In this document: in pieces, positions 1 to 8,808 of the stretch
Numbering within the stretch: the stretch's first letter is position 1
How the letters are laid out: each line of letters begins with the position of its first letter
From: WTGU01 sp965242855
GTDB taxonomy: Bacteria; Pseudomonadota; Alphaproteobacteria; UBA828
Assembly: GCA_965242855.1 (NCBI GenBank)
Contig: OZ251509.1
Coordinates: 930,001 to 994,000 of the forward strand
DNA length: 64,000 nt
Reading direction: 5' to 3'
Position numbers and translations under genes: made by a program
The notes under the pieces: model-generated
The model's database searches: none
Told to the model about the DNA's origin: nothing
What the model saw: only the letters and a program-made list of their open reading frames with translations

Positions 1-1172
1 TGGCGCGGCTCGCGCGCGAATACGGCCTCGACGTCGATCCGGACGCGATCGTCGGCGATCTGCCGGTGGGCCTTCGCCAGCGCGTGGAGATCCTGAAGGC
101 GCTCTACCGCGGCGCCAGGCTTCTCATCCTCGACGAGCCGACCGGCGTGCTCACGCCGCGGGAGGCCGACGAGCTCTTCCGCATCCTGCGCGCCCTGCGC
201 GACCAGGGCCGGACGGTCGTCCTGATCACCCACAAGCTGCGCGAGATCATGGCGCTGACCGACCGCGTCACGGTGATGCGCGCGGGCCGGGTGGCGGGCT
301 GCGTCGACACCGCCGACACCGACCGCGCGCGGCTCGCGGCGATGATGGTCGGCCGCGGCGTGCTTCTCCGCGTGGAGAAAGGAACGGCGACGCCGGGCGC
401 GGCCGTGCTCGAGGTCGAGAACCTCGCGGTGCGCGACCGCGCCGGCGTGCTCCGCGTCAAGGACGCGAGCCTCACCGTCCGTGCGGGCGAGATCCTGGGC
501 ATCGCGGGCGTCGCCGGCAACGGCCAGTCCGAGCTGCTGGAGGCGCTCGCCGGCACCCTCCCCCGCGAGCGGGGCGCGGTCAGGATCCGGGGCAGGCCCG
601 CACCGGCCGGCGGCCACGCCGGGGCGGCGAAGGCGATGCGCCGGATGGGGCTCGGCCACGTCCCGGAGGACCGCCAGCGCACGGGCCTCGTCACCGCCTT
701 CGAAGCGTCCGAGAGCGGCATCCTCGGCCGCCACCGGGACGGGCGCTACAACCGCGGCGCGCTGACGAACCGCCCGGCCATCGTGGCGGATGTCCGGCGC
801 ATCATGGAGGATTTCGACGTGCGCCCGCCGCTTCCCCGGCTGCGCACGGCGCATTTCTCCGGCGGCAACCAGCAGAAGATCGTGGTCGGCCGCGAGATGA
901 GCCGCGGCCCTGACGTGCTCCTGGTCGGCCAGCCGACCCGCGGCGTCGATATCGGCGCCGTCGAATTCATCCACCGCCGGCTCGTGGCGCTGCGCGACGC
1001 GGGCAAGGCGATCCTCCTGGTCTCGGTCGAACTCGAAGAGATCATGGCGCTCGCGGACCGCATCCTAGTGATGTTCGACGGCGCCCTCTCCCCGGCGGAG
1101 GCGGACGAGCGCACGATCGGCCTCATGATGGCGGGCGGGCAGGCGGGCGAAACGGGGGCCGCGCGGGCGTGA
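1..1172 (+). CDS. Nucleoside/simple-sugar ABC transporter ATP-binding protein (5' end outside window)
   Basis: ATPase of a BMP-family importer (NupO/YufO-like), which carries two ABC domains in one chain. The window opens inside the first domain; the reading frame is open from base 3. Visible are the end of domain 1 (a degenerate LSGGQ region reading LPVGLRQRVEIL, then the Walker B ILDEPT) and a full domain 2 with a modified P-loop GVAGNGQSE and signature FSGGNQQK. It drives uptake through the two permeases that follow; the next gene overlaps its stop by 4 bases. The substrate, probably a nucleoside, is inferred from the family only. The binding protein gene must lie upstream of the window, if present. 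Confidence 0.9.
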   Translation, partial: ARLAREYGLDVDPDAIVGDLPVGLRQRVEILKALYRGARLLILDEPTGVLTPREADELFRILRALRDQGRTVVLITHKLREIMALTDRVTVMRAGRVAGCVDTADTDRARLAAMMVGRGVLLRVEKGTATPGAAVLEVENLAVRDRAGVLRVKDASLTVRAGEILGIAGVAGNGQSELLEALAGTLPRERGAVRIRGRPAPAGGHAGAAKAMRRMGLGHVPEDRQRTGLVTAFEASESGILGRHRDGRYNRGALTNRPAIVADVRRIMEDFDVRPPLPRLRTAHFSGGNQQKIVVGREMSRGPDVLLVGQPTRGVDIGAVEFIHRRLVALRDAGKAILLVSVELEEIMALADRILVMFDGALSPAEADERTIGLMMAGGQAGETGAARA

Positions 1173-2287
1173 GCGGCTTCGGCGGGCCGACGCGGGCGCC
1201 GGCCTGGGTCACACACGGCCTGGTTCCGCTGATCAATCTCGCGCTGGCGCTGGTCGTCGCCGGGGTCATCGTCGCCCTGATCGGGGAAAACCCGTTCGAG
1301 GCCCTGCGGCTGCTGGTGTTGGGCGCGGTCGGCTATCCGGAGGCGATCGGCTACACCCTCTACTACGCCACCAATTTCGTCTTCACCGGCCTGGCCGTCG
1401 CCATCGCCTTCCATTGCGGCCTGTTCAACATCGGCGGCGAGGGGCAGGCCTATCTCGGCGGGCTCGGCGCGGGCCTCGTCGCGCTCGCCTTCGACGGCTG
1501 GCCGGCGCCGGCGGCGCTCCCGCTGGCGGTGGCGGCCGCGGCGGCGTTCGGCGCCTTCTGGGGCTTCGTCCCGGGCTGGCTTCAGGCGAAGCGCGGCAGC
1601 CACATCGTGATCACCACGATCATGTTCAACTTCCTGGCGGCCGCGCTGATGACCTGGCTCATGGTCGAGGTCTTCATCAAGCCGGGCCAGCAGGCGGCCG
1701 AAAGCCGGACCTTCGCGCCCGCCGTCTGGCTCCCGTTCGCGCATGACGTCCTCGCCGCCCTGGGCGTGGACATGGGCCGTTCCTCGCTCAATCTGAGCGT
1801 CCTCCTGGCGCTGGCGTGCCTCGGCCTCTTCTGGCTCTTCGTCTGGCGCACGCGCTGGGGCTACGAGATCCGGGCCGTCGGCCACAACGAGGCGGCAGCG
1901 GTCTATGGCGGCATCGCGCCGGCGCGCGCGATCATGCTGGCGATGGCGATCTCCGGCGGCCTCGCCGGCCTCGTCGGCGTGAACGAGATCATCGGCGTCC
2001 ACCATCGCCTGCTGCTGGAGTTCACCGCGGGCTACGGCTTCGTCGGCATCGCCGTCGCCCTGATGGGGCGCAACCATCCGGTCGGCATCCTGCTCGCCGC
2101 CCTCCTCTTCGGCGCGCTCTATCAGGGCGGATCGGAGCTCGCCTTCGACATGCCGAACGTGACCCGCGACATGGTGGTGGTGCTCCAGGGCCTGGTCATC
2201 CTCTTCTCCGGCGCGCTGGAAAACATGTTCCGCGCCCGCATCGAGGGCCTGTTCGCGCGGCGGGCGCGGGCGGGCCGGGCGGCGTAG
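1169..2287 (+). CDS. ABC transporter permease, BMP/nucleoside family (NupP-like)
   Basis: Inner-membrane permease of the importer begun by the preceding ATPase. It is about 372 residues with repeated hydrophobic segments. The conserved EAA-like loop region near VGHNEAAAVYGGI and the segment FNIGGEGQAYLG are typical of the BPD_transp_2 family. The start is a GTG whose last bases overlap the previous stop (GTGA), pointing to translational coupling. It is expected to pair with the permease encoded immediately downstream to form a heterodimeric channel. The family call is strong; the substrate is inferred. Confidence 0.9.
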   Translation: MSGFGGPTRAPAWVTHGLVPLINLALALVVAGVIVALIGENPFEALRLLVLGAVGYPEAIGYTLYYATNFVFTGLAVAIAFHCGLFNIGGEGQAYLGGLGAGLVALAFDGWPAPAALPLAVAAAAAFGAFWGFVPGWLQAKRGSHIVITTIMFNFLAAALMTWLMVEVFIKPGQQAAESRTFAPAVWLPFAHDVLAALGVDMGRSSLNLSVLLALACLGLFWLFVWRTRWGYEIRAVGHNEAAAVYGGIAPARAIMLAMAISGGLAGLVGVNEIIGVHHRLLLEFTAGYGFVGIAVALMGRNHPVGILLAALLFGALYQGGSELAFDMPNVTRDMVVVLQGLVILFSGALENMFRARIEGLFARRARAGRAA

Positions 2288-2289
2288 CC

Positions 2290-3261
2290 GTGGAGGCCGT
2301 TTCCTGGATCGTGCTGGTCGTGGACGCGACGCTTCGTGTCTCGACGCCGCTGATCCTCGCCGCTTTTGCGGGCCTGTTCGCCGAGCGCTCGGGCGTCGTC
2401 GACATCGGCCTCGAGGGCAAGATGCTGGGCGCGGCCTTCGCCGCCGCCGCGGCGGCCTTCGTCACCGGCTCGCCGTGGCTGGGCCTGCTCGCCGGCATCG
2501 GCGCCTCGGTCGCCCTCGCCATGGTCCATGCCTTCGCCTGCGTCACCCACAACGGCAACCAGGTGGTCTCGGGCATGGCGCTCAACATCCTGGTGGCCGG
2601 GCTCGGGCCGGTGCTGGCGCTGGCCTGGTTCGGCCAGGGCGGGCAGACGCCCATGGTGGCGGACGCCGCGCGCTTCCGCCCGCTGCACTTCCCCTTCGCC
2701 GAAAGGCTGAGCGACGTGCCGTTCCTGGGCCAGCTCTATTCGGAGATCGCGAGCGGCCACAACCTGATCGTCTACGTGGCGCTCGGCACCGTCCCGCTCT
2801 CCGCGTGGTTCATCTACAGGACCCGCTTCGGCCTGCGGCTGCGGGCGGTCGGCGAGGCACCCGAGGCCGTGGACACCGCCGGCATTTCCGTCGCCGGGAT
2901 GCGCTTCCGCGCGATGGCCGTCTGCGGCGTTCTCTGCGGCGTCGCCGGCGCCTCGCTCTCGATCGCGCAGAACGCGCTCTTCGTGCGCGACATGACGGCG
3001 GGCATGGGCTATCTGGCGCTCGCCGCCCTGATCTTCGGCAAGTGGCGCCCGGTGCCGACGCTTTTCGCCTGTTTCCTCTTCGCCTTTGCCGACGCCGTGC
3101 AGGCGCGGCTCCAGGGAGTCGACATCCCCGGCGTGGGCGTCGTCCCGGTGCAGGCGATTCAGGCGCTCCCCTATCTCCTGACCGTGCTGCTGCTCGCGGG
3201 CTTCGTCGGCAAGGCGGTGCCGCCCGGGGCGAGCGGCCTCCCCTACGTCAAGGAGCGCTGA
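2290..3261 (+). CDS. ABC transporter permease, BMP/nucleoside family (NupQ-like)
   Basis: Second membrane subunit of the nucleoside-type importer, about 323 residues. It starts at a GTG two bases after the previous stop and begins VEAVSWIVLVVDATLR. The segment SGVVDIGLEGKMLGAAF matches the NupQ/YufQ family signature (N/D-I-G-x-EG-x-M), and the chain carries about nine hydrophobic segments. Together with the preceding permease and ATPase it completes the membrane part of the transporter. The monooxygenase operon begins 126 bases downstream on the same strand, so co-transcription is possible but not shown. Confidence 0.9.
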   Translation: MEAVSWIVLVVDATLRVSTPLILAAFAGLFAERSGVVDIGLEGKMLGAAFAAAAAAFVTGSPWLGLLAGIGASVALAMVHAFACVTHNGNQVVSGMALNILVAGLGPVLALAWFGQGGQTPMVADAARFRPLHFPFAERLSDVPFLGQLYSEIASGHNLIVYVALGTVPLSAWFIYRTRFGLRLRAVGEAPEAVDTAGISVAGMRFRAMAVCGVLCGVAGASLSIAQNALFVRDMTAGMGYLALAALIFGKWRPVPTLFACFLFAFADAVQARLQGVDIPGVGVVPVQAIQALPYLLTVLLLAGFVGKAVPPGASGLPYVKER

Positions 3262-3387
3262 CGCGGCCGCGCGGCGCCCCGGCGCGCCGTAGAGAGGCGG
3301 CGCCTTCGGATCGCTTGCGCGCGGCGGGGTTTGAACCGAGAATGCGCAAACTCCGTGACCGACAGGCTGAGAGCGAGGATTGCGGCG

Positions 3388-4878
3388 ATGCTCGAACGCT
3401 CGGACTGGTACGACATCGCGCGGGACACCAACTGGACCCCGTCCTACGTCCCGCGGGACGCGCTCTTCCCGCCCTCCATGGGCGATCCCTACGGCATTCC
3501 GACGGCCGAGTGGGAGACCTTCGACGAGCCCTACAAGGTCTCCTATCGGGAATACGTGAACATCCAGCGCGAGAAGGATTCCGCCGCCTATTCGGTGAAG
3601 GCGGCGCTGGCGCGCTCGAAATTCCACGACGAGGCCGACGAAGGCTGGGCCAGCGTGCTGAAGCTCCATTACGGCGCGGTGGCACTGACGGAATACCAAG
3701 CCTGCCAATTCCAGGCCCGTATGTCCCGCTTCGGCCCGGCGCCGGCCATGCGCAACATGTCCGTTTACGGGATGCTGGACGAGCTGCGCCACACCCAGCT
3801 CCAGCTCTACTTCCCGCACGAGCTGGTGCGCCGCGACCGCCAGTACGACTGGGCCCACCGGGCGCAGCACTCGCGGAACTGGGCGGTGCTCGGCGGCCGC
3901 CATGCGATGGACGACATCATGATGACCCGCGCCGCCGTGCCCTCCTCGGTCATGGTCTCCTTCGCGTTCGAGACGGCGCTCACCAACCTCCAGATGATCG
4001 GCCTGGCGACGGACGCCGCGAACGTGGGCGACCATACCTTCGCGAACCTGATCACGAGCATCCAGTCGGACGAGGCCCGCCACGCCCAGCTCGGCACGCC
4101 GACCATCGAGATCATGATCCGCAACGGCCGCAGGAAGGAAGCGCAGCAGGCGATGGACATCGCGCTGTGGCGGGTCTGGCGCCTGTTCGCGATCACCGTC
4201 GGCATCCCGATGGACTACTACATCCCCCTCGAGCAGCGGCACATGTCGTTCAAGGAGTTCATGCACGAATGGGTGATCCGGCAGTGGGACCGCCAAGTGC
4301 AGGACCTGGGCCTCGACACCCCGTGGTACTGGGACATCTTCCTCGACGACATCGAGAACCACCACCACTGCCAGCAGGGCGGCATCTGGTCGTGGCGGCC
4401 CACCGTCTGGTGGAACCCGCCGGGCGCGGTGGGGCCGGCGGAGCGGGCCTGGCTGGAGGAGAAATATCCCGGCTGGAACGAGAGCTACGGCACCTATTGG
4501 GACGTGATCACGAACAACCTGCTCCAGGGCCGGGAGGAGAAGACCCATCCGGCGTGCATCCCGGTCATCTGCAACATGTGCCAGATCCCGATCTCGCACC
4601 GGCCGGGCCCGGAATGGCGCGCACGCGCCTGGCAGCGCGACTGGGGCGGGCGGCGCTACAACTTCTGCACCGAGGTCTGCCGCTGGATCTTCGACACCGA
4701 CCCGGAGCGCTACAAGGATCACGAGACGATCGTGGACCGCATGTATTCCGGCGAGATAGACCCGCCGACCCTCGACAACGTGCTGACCTACATGGGGATC
4801 GGCGTGATCAGCGAGGGCGGCCGGGACGGCCACGACTACCGCTGGGTCGAGGGCTTCCGCGCCCAGGCGGCCGAGTAG
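3388..4878 (+). CDS. tmoA: Toluene/alkene monooxygenase hydroxylase alpha subunit
   Basis: Catalytic large subunit of a soluble diiron monooxygenase of the four-component aromatic/alkene type. It uses O2 to hydroxylate or epoxidise a small hydrocarbon. The six iron ligands are all present: E102, E132 and H135 (DELRH), E195, E229 and H232 (DEARH). Their spacing is identical to that recalled for toluene-4-monooxygenase TmoA, offset by two residues. I chose the ATG at 3388, preceded by GAGCGAGG, because the protein then begins MLERSDWYDIARDTNWTPSY, like TmoA; upstream TTG and GTG starts would add residues the family lacks. The position equal to TmoA G103 is Thr, so the substrate may differ. First gene of a five-gene operon; substrate unknown. 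Confidence 0.95.
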   Translation: MLERSDWYDIARDTNWTPSYVPRDALFPPSMGDPYGIPTAEWETFDEPYKVSYREYVNIQREKDSAAYSVKAALARSKFHDEADEGWASVLKLHYGAVALTEYQACQFQARMSRFGPAPAMRNMSVYGMLDELRHTQLQLYFPHELVRRDRQYDWAHRAQHSRNWAVLGGRHAMDDIMMTRAAVPSSVMVSFAFETALTNLQMIGLATDAANVGDHTFANLITSIQSDEARHAQLGTPTIEIMIRNGRRKEAQQAMDIALWRVWRLFAITVGIPMDYYIPLEQRHMSFKEFMHEWVIRQWDRQVQDLGLDTPWYWDIFLDDIENHHHCQQGGIWSWRPTVWWNPPGAVGPAERAWLEEKYPGWNESYGTYWDVITNNLLQGREEKTHPACIPVICNMCQIPISHRPGPEWRARAWQRDWGGRRYNFCTEVCRWIFDTDPERYKDHETIVDRMYSGEIDPPTLDNVLTYMGIGVISEGGRDGHDYRWVEGFRAQAAE

Positions 4879-4899
4879 CGCCGCGGCGACCTGCGGCGG

Positions 4900-5181
4900 A
4901 TGAGCGCCTTCCCGATCCTCTCGCGCTTCCAGCAGGACGCGCATATCAAGGTCGTCGAGATCGATCCCGCCCAGACCATGGACGAGGTAGCGGCGGCCTG
5001 CGCCCGCCATTCGATCGACCTGCACGTCGCCGACCGCCCCGGCGCGACGCTGCGGGTGCGGCCCACGCGCGAGGCCGACGACGCCCCGCCCTGGCCGCGC
5101 GGCCTCACGGCGGCGGAGGCCGGCATCCGCACCTACGACTGCATCGACGTCTATTTCGAGGAGCCGTGCGACGGCACGTAG
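4900..5181 (+). CDS. tmoB: Toluene monooxygenase gamma subunit
   Basis: Small hydroxylase subunit of 93 residues. It opens MSAFPILSRFQQDAHIK and closes DCIDVYFEE, both closely matching the recalled TmoB pattern (MSAFPV... and ...IDVVFEE). The TmoB family has a ubiquitin-like beta-grasp fold and packs on the alpha subunit in the (alpha-beta-gamma)2 hydroxylase. It lies 21 bases after the alpha gene and 13 bases before the Rieske gene, in the usual A-B-C-D-E order. Length agrees with the family (about 84 to 95 residues). Confidence 0.9.
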   Translation: MSAFPILSRFQQDAHIKVVEIDPAQTMDEVAAACARHSIDLHVADRPGATLRVRPTREADDAPPWPRGLTAAEAGIRTYDCIDVYFEEPCDGT

Positions 5182-5194
5182 GGAGCGGCGGAGA

Positions 5195-5530
5195 ATGGCG
5201 TTCAAGAAAGCCTGCTCGCTGGACGACGTCTGGGAAGGCGACATGGAGACCGTCGAGGTGGACGGCGTCGAGGTGCTGCTCGTCCACGTCGCGGGCGAAG
5301 GCGTCCACGCGGTGCAGTCGGTCTGCCCCCATCAGGAGGTGGACCTGGTGGACGGCGAATTGGAGGGCCGGGTGCTGACCTGCGCCATGCATCTCTGGGA
5401 GTTCGACGTGGTGGCGGGGAAGGGCGTGAACCCGGGCCACGCGGAGATCGCGAAATACCCGGTCAAGGTCGAGGGCGAGGACGTCTATGTCGACGTGGAC
5501 GGCATAGAGCCGAAATTCGCGCAGCCGTAA
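5195..5530 (+). CDS. tmoC: Rieske [2Fe-2S] ferredoxin of the monooxygenase
   Basis: Soluble electron carrier of 111 residues that passes electrons from a reductase to the diiron hydroxylase. The Rieske cluster ligands are visible as C44-P-H46 and C63-A-M-H66 (CPHQ and CAMHLWEF), with spacing as in TmoC. The start at 5195 (ATG, MAFKKACSLDDVWEGDM) follows the sequence GGGAGCGGCGGAGA. The operon contains no reductase gene, so its electron donor must be encoded elsewhere or borrowed from another system. Confidence 0.95.
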   Translation: MAFKKACSLDDVWEGDMETVEVDGVEVLLVHVAGEGVHAVQSVCPHQEVDLVDGELEGRVLTCAMHLWEFDVVAGKGVNPGHAEIAKYPVKVEGEDVYVDVDGIEPKFAQP

Positions 5531-5551
5531 GGACCGCGGAGGGAGAAGGCG

Positions 5552-5857
5552 ATGAGCGGTTCCGAAGGCGGGCGCGGCAACTCGGTCGGGCCCGTCCTGC
5601 GCGCGGGCGAGGTCGCCGACGCCGTGGTCGAAGCCCTGGAAGAGGACAATCCCGGCAAGGAATTCACCATCGAGGACCGCGTCGCCTATGTCCGCGCCGA
5701 GACGGAGGGCGAGTGCGTGATACGCGCCGGCACGGTGGCGCGGCTGCTCGGCCGGCCGTTCCGCATCGCCGAGCTCGAGGTCAATCTGAGTTCCTTCTCG
5801 GGCCGGATCGAGACCACCGACGACTCCATGCGTTTCTATTTCGACAAGACCTTGTGA
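5552..5857 (+). CDS. tmoD: Monooxygenase effector (coupling) protein
   Basis: Cofactor-free regulatory protein of 101 residues, MmoB/TmoD family. In this family it binds the hydroxylase near the diiron site and controls substrate entry and product release. The sequence has the family's NPGKEFTIEDR-type central stretch and ends EVNLSSFSGRIETTDDSMRF, where TmoD has a similar LEVNLSS motif. An AGGGAGAAGGCG stretch precedes the ATG. It sits between the ferredoxin and beta-subunit genes, as in known tmo operons. Confidence 0.9.
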   Translation: MSGSEGGRGNSVGPVLRAGEVADAVVEALEEDNPGKEFTIEDRVAYVRAETEGECVIRAGTVARLLGRPFRIAELEVNLSSFSGRIETTDDSMRFYFDKTL

Positions 5858-5883
5858 CGCGGGCGCGAAGGGGAGCCGAAGCG

Positions 5884-6885
5884 ATGCCGGACGACCAGTC
5901 CGATCTGTCGAAGCCGCTCAGGACCTGGAGCCATCTCGCCGGGCAGCGGCGCCGGCCGAGCGAATACGAGATCGTCTCGACCGACCTGCTCTGGAGCACC
6001 GACGACGCGATGCCGTGGGCGCTCTCGCCCGACATCGACATGAACAAGTGGTACGTGAAGTACCGTAACGAATCGCCGCTCCGCCACGACGATTGGGACG
6101 CCTTCCGTGACCCGGACGCGCTGGTCTATCGCTCCTACAACGTGATGCAGGACGGGCAGGAAACTTACGTCGACGGCCTCCTCGCCGATTATGCCGGCAA
6201 CGCCCACGACGCAAGCCTCGGTGCGGACTGGGTGGCGGCGCTCGCCCGGCTCTACACGCCGGCGCGCTATCCGCTGCATTGCCTCCAGATGGGCGCGGCC
6301 TATCTCGTGCAGATCGTGCCGGCGAGCACGATCGAGAATTGCGCGATGTTCCAATGCGCCGACCAGCTCCGCTGGGTCTCGCGCATCGCCTACCGCACGC
6401 GCGAACTCGCCAACGCCTGGCCGGATGCGGGTTTCGCCGCGGGGGAGCGCGGCTTCTGGGAAGACGACCCTTGTTGGCAGGGCTTCCGCGAACTCCTGGA
6501 GCGCGCGCTCGTGGCCTATGACTGGGCCGAGCATTTCGTCGCCCTCAACCTCGTCGCCAAGCCGGCCTTCGACGAGGCGTTCCTCCGCCAGCTCGGCCGC
6601 TCCGCCCGCCGCAACGGCGACGCGCTGCTCGCCCAGCTCCTGGATGCCCAGTGGATCGACAGCGAACGCGCCCGCCGCTGGACCGCCGCCCTGGTCGATT
6701 TCGCGCGTGGGCGGGAGGGCAACGACTCCGTGCTGGCCGACTGGCTCGCCAAATGGGCGCCCCTGGGCGAGGCCGCCATCGACGCCTATTGCGCCGCCCT
6801 CCCCGACAACCCGGAGGCCGCCCGGCAGGCGAAAGCCGCCGCCCGCGAATTCCGCGCAGGACTCGGCTTCTCCGTTCCCGCTTAA
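5884..6885 (+). CDS. tmoE: Toluene monooxygenase hydroxylase beta subunit
   Basis: Structural subunit of the diiron hydroxylase, about 333 residues. It belongs to the ferritin-like superfamily but lacks the iron ligands, as expected for TmoE. The segments RPSEYEIVSTDLLW, MQDGQETYVDGL and CAMFQCADQLRWVSRIAYRT are typical of this subunit. The start ATG at 5884 follows an AAGGGGAGCCGAAGCG stretch, 26 bases after the effector gene. It is the last recognised gene of the operon: the following region encodes a frameshifted methyltransferase-like gene, not the TmoF reductase normally found here. Confidence 0.92.
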   Translation: MPDDQSDLSKPLRTWSHLAGQRRRPSEYEIVSTDLLWSTDDAMPWALSPDIDMNKWYVKYRNESPLRHDDWDAFRDPDALVYRSYNVMQDGQETYVDGLLADYAGNAHDASLGADWVAALARLYTPARYPLHCLQMGAAYLVQIVPASTIENCAMFQCADQLRWVSRIAYRTRELANAWPDAGFAAGERGFWEDDPCWQGFRELLERALVAYDWAEHFVALNLVAKPAFDEAFLRQLGRSARRNGDALLAQLLDAQWIDSERARRWTAALVDFARGREGNDSVLADWLAKWAPLGEAAIDAYCAALPDNPEAARQAKAAAREFRAGLGFSVPA

Positions 6886-6978
6886 TGAATCTTGCGGATA
6901 AGCAGGTTGCCGTGGGAAGCATCGAGCGAAGGGAAGATAGAGTGACCGGCTTCCGTCGGTTCGTCCCTGCCCTACGAC

Positions 6979-7799
6979 ATGGGCAACGCCGGCGACCTTC
7001 TCAAACACGGTGTCCTGGTGGAGTTCGTCCGCGGGCGCATCAAGCAGGACGCACCCGTTCGTTTCCTTGACCTGTTCGCAGGCGAGCCGTTCGCATGCGT
7101 TGCTTCCGAAACCGTCCGGCGCGTTCGGGGGTTGGCCGGAAGTGCGCTGACGGAGGCACAGACCGAAATCGACGAAGGCCGTTATTTCGGAAGCAGTCAA
7201 CTGGTTCGGAATCTTGGAGTTCCCGTATTCGTCGGTGATCAAGACCCGGAACGTCTCGAAAATCTTCTCGCATGTGGCTTGCAGAAGCTGAAAGGAGCGT
7301 TCCCGAACACTTTCGATCATTCCGGCAAGTACGACGCCTACGACGCTTTCGGGAGGGTCGCAGGCAGAGCGCATGAGGACGACGTGGCATTGATCGACCC
7401 ATTTAGTGAATTTCTACGCTGTAAGGCGGGAACGGTGGTTCCGCAGATGGAGAAAATATCGAATCGGGCGGCGGTCGTTTTGTTCGCATTGAACAAGGAC
7501 CCTGCTAATCGTGTTGCTTCTCGGTTCGACGATCTTCTGAAAACTCACCTGAAGGACGCATGGCGGATGACCTGCCCGCCGCTTCCCTACAGGAGATTCG
7601 AGGCGAATCGCAATACCATGCGGAGGTCGTGCTGGCGGCGCGCGACTTGCGCGGGGATTGCCCGGACACGGACGGATTGAAAGCCCGCTTCGAAGATCTC
7701 GCACGGAAGCTGGCCAAGGTCCTCTGCCTGTGCGGTGACGGCGCGCGAATGCTCCTGCCCCGGGTCATCGGCGAGGGCGGCGGGGCTTACGCACCGTGA
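6979..7799 (+). pseudogene. RlmJ-like SAM-dependent methyltransferase, frameshifted
   Basis: The N-terminal part reads MGNAGDLLKHGVLVEF, resembling the G-N-x-A-D-V-L-K-H opening of RlmJ (23S rRNA A2030 methyltransferase). It is followed by FLDLFAGEPF, a plausible SAM-binding loop, and ALIDPFSEFL, a plausible catalytic loop. The frame is good up to about 7590 (LKDAWRMTCPP). Sense then continues in another frame (RGESQYHAEVVLAARDLRGD) to 7799, so a one- or two-base indel near 7585-7600 splits the gene. The split could be real decay or a sequence error. Similarity to RlmJ is remote and recognised by motif only. Base composition is slightly lower in GC than its neighbours. Confidence 0.6.
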
Positions 7800-7809
7800 G
7801 GCGCCGCCT

Positions 7810-8808
7810 ATGACGGGCGCGCTCGGAGCGTTCGTTTCAGCGGACTGGAGCAAGGATGCGCGCAAGCGCTCGGTGCATGTCGCCGTGCCGCGCACGCGCT
7901 GCATCCGGCGCGCCGAAGGCGCGGCTTGGGATCTCGCGGTGCTGTTGCAGCTGGCCCGCGAGCTGAAGGAGGAGGTCGGCCCGGTCCTGCTCGGCATGGA
8001 TTTGGCCCTCGGCGTGCCGGCCGGTTACTGGCATATGGTGCGGCGAGACACGGCGGGCGGGTGGCCTCCGCGGCACTTCCTCGACTGGCTTGCTGGCCTC
8101 GATCCGGAATCGGATTTCTTCCGCGAGGTCCGCTCTCCCGACGAGTGGCGCCCGGGCCGCCCGTTCTTCGCCGTCCAGAAGGGCAAAGGTGGGAAGACGG
8201 CCTTCACGCGAAAGGTCGAAGGGAACATGCTCCGCCGTATCGACGAAGCGACGGGCGCGAAACCCCTGTTCGCCGTCAGCGGGATGCCGGGGACCGTCGG
8301 CTCGGCCACCCGCGCGCTTTGGAAGGAATTGATCCCGCTGTTGAAGGAGAGCGGCCGCGATTTCGCCGTCTGGCCTTTCGAGGGCGCGCTGCCGGCGCTG
8401 CTTGCCGACAAGGGAATCGTGCTGGCGGAGAGCTATCCCGGCCTTGCCTACGCCGCGGCGGTTGCCGAGCGCCTTCCGACCGATCTCTTGAAGATCGCGA
8501 AGACGAACCCGGATGCGAGGGAGCGTTTCTGCGACCTCCTCGAGAAAGCGGCGTGGGTCCGGAAGCACGGCGTCTGCCTTGGCGATCTCGGCTCGGCGCG
8601 CGCGAACGACGACGCCTTCGATTCCCACGTGACCGCCGCCGCCGTGCTGCGCTGCGTCCTGGAAGGCCGGCAATTGTGCGCGCCAGAATGGATCGACAAC
8701 GAGGCGGAAGGCGCGATGCTGCTCGCCGGCCCCGTCGAACCGGACGCCGCGCCAAAGAGCGAAGTCGGTCCTTGCTCTGTCAACCGTGGAGGATGGCTAT
8801 GCAGATAG
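7810..8808 (+). CDS. DUF429-like predicted RNase H-fold nuclease, copy A
   Basis: About 332 residues. It has the acidic pattern expected of the RNase H-like DUF429 group: AFVSADWSKD at the N terminus (first Asp strand), LLGMDLALGVP (second strand), AESYPGLAY, and a C-terminal DDAFDSHVTAAAVL helix. The biochemical role is unknown; a nuclease activity is inferred from fold and motifs. A close paralogue lies at 16196-17161 on the same strand, with roughly four in five residues identical by eye. Its 3' end lies in a 105-bp tandem duplication that also contains the start of the next gene, so the last ~30 residues differ from the ancestral end. Confidence 0.75.
   Translation: MTGALGAFVSADWSKDARKRSVHVAVPRTRCIRRAEGAAWDLAVLLQLARELKEEVGPVLLGMDLALGVPAGYWHMVRRDTAGGWPPRHFLDWLAGLDPESDFFREVRSPDEWRPGRPFFAVQKGKGGKTAFTRKVEGNMLRRIDEATGAKPLFAVSGMPGTVGSATRALWKELIPLLKESGRDFAVWPFEGALPALLADKGIVLAESYPGLAYAAAVAERLPTDLLKIAKTNPDARERFCDLLEKAAWVRKHGVCLGDLGSARANDDAFDSHVTAAAVLRCVLEGRQLCAPEWIDNEAEGAMLLAGPVEPDAAPKSEVGPCSVNRGGWLCR

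Noticed and set aside
2122..5244. A very long minus-strand open frame of about 1040 codons opposite the importer and monooxygenase genes
   Set aside because: It is an antisense shadow of high-GC coding DNA: the composition is Arg/Ala/His/Asp-rich without any domain, and the + strand carries clear conserved genes throughout.
8799..8808. Treating the small gene's first-copy ATG (8799) as the main start
   Set aside because: It would prepend 35 residues translated from duplicated DNA; the second-copy ATG at 8904 has its own GGAGG site and begins right at the conserved region. It cannot be excluded.
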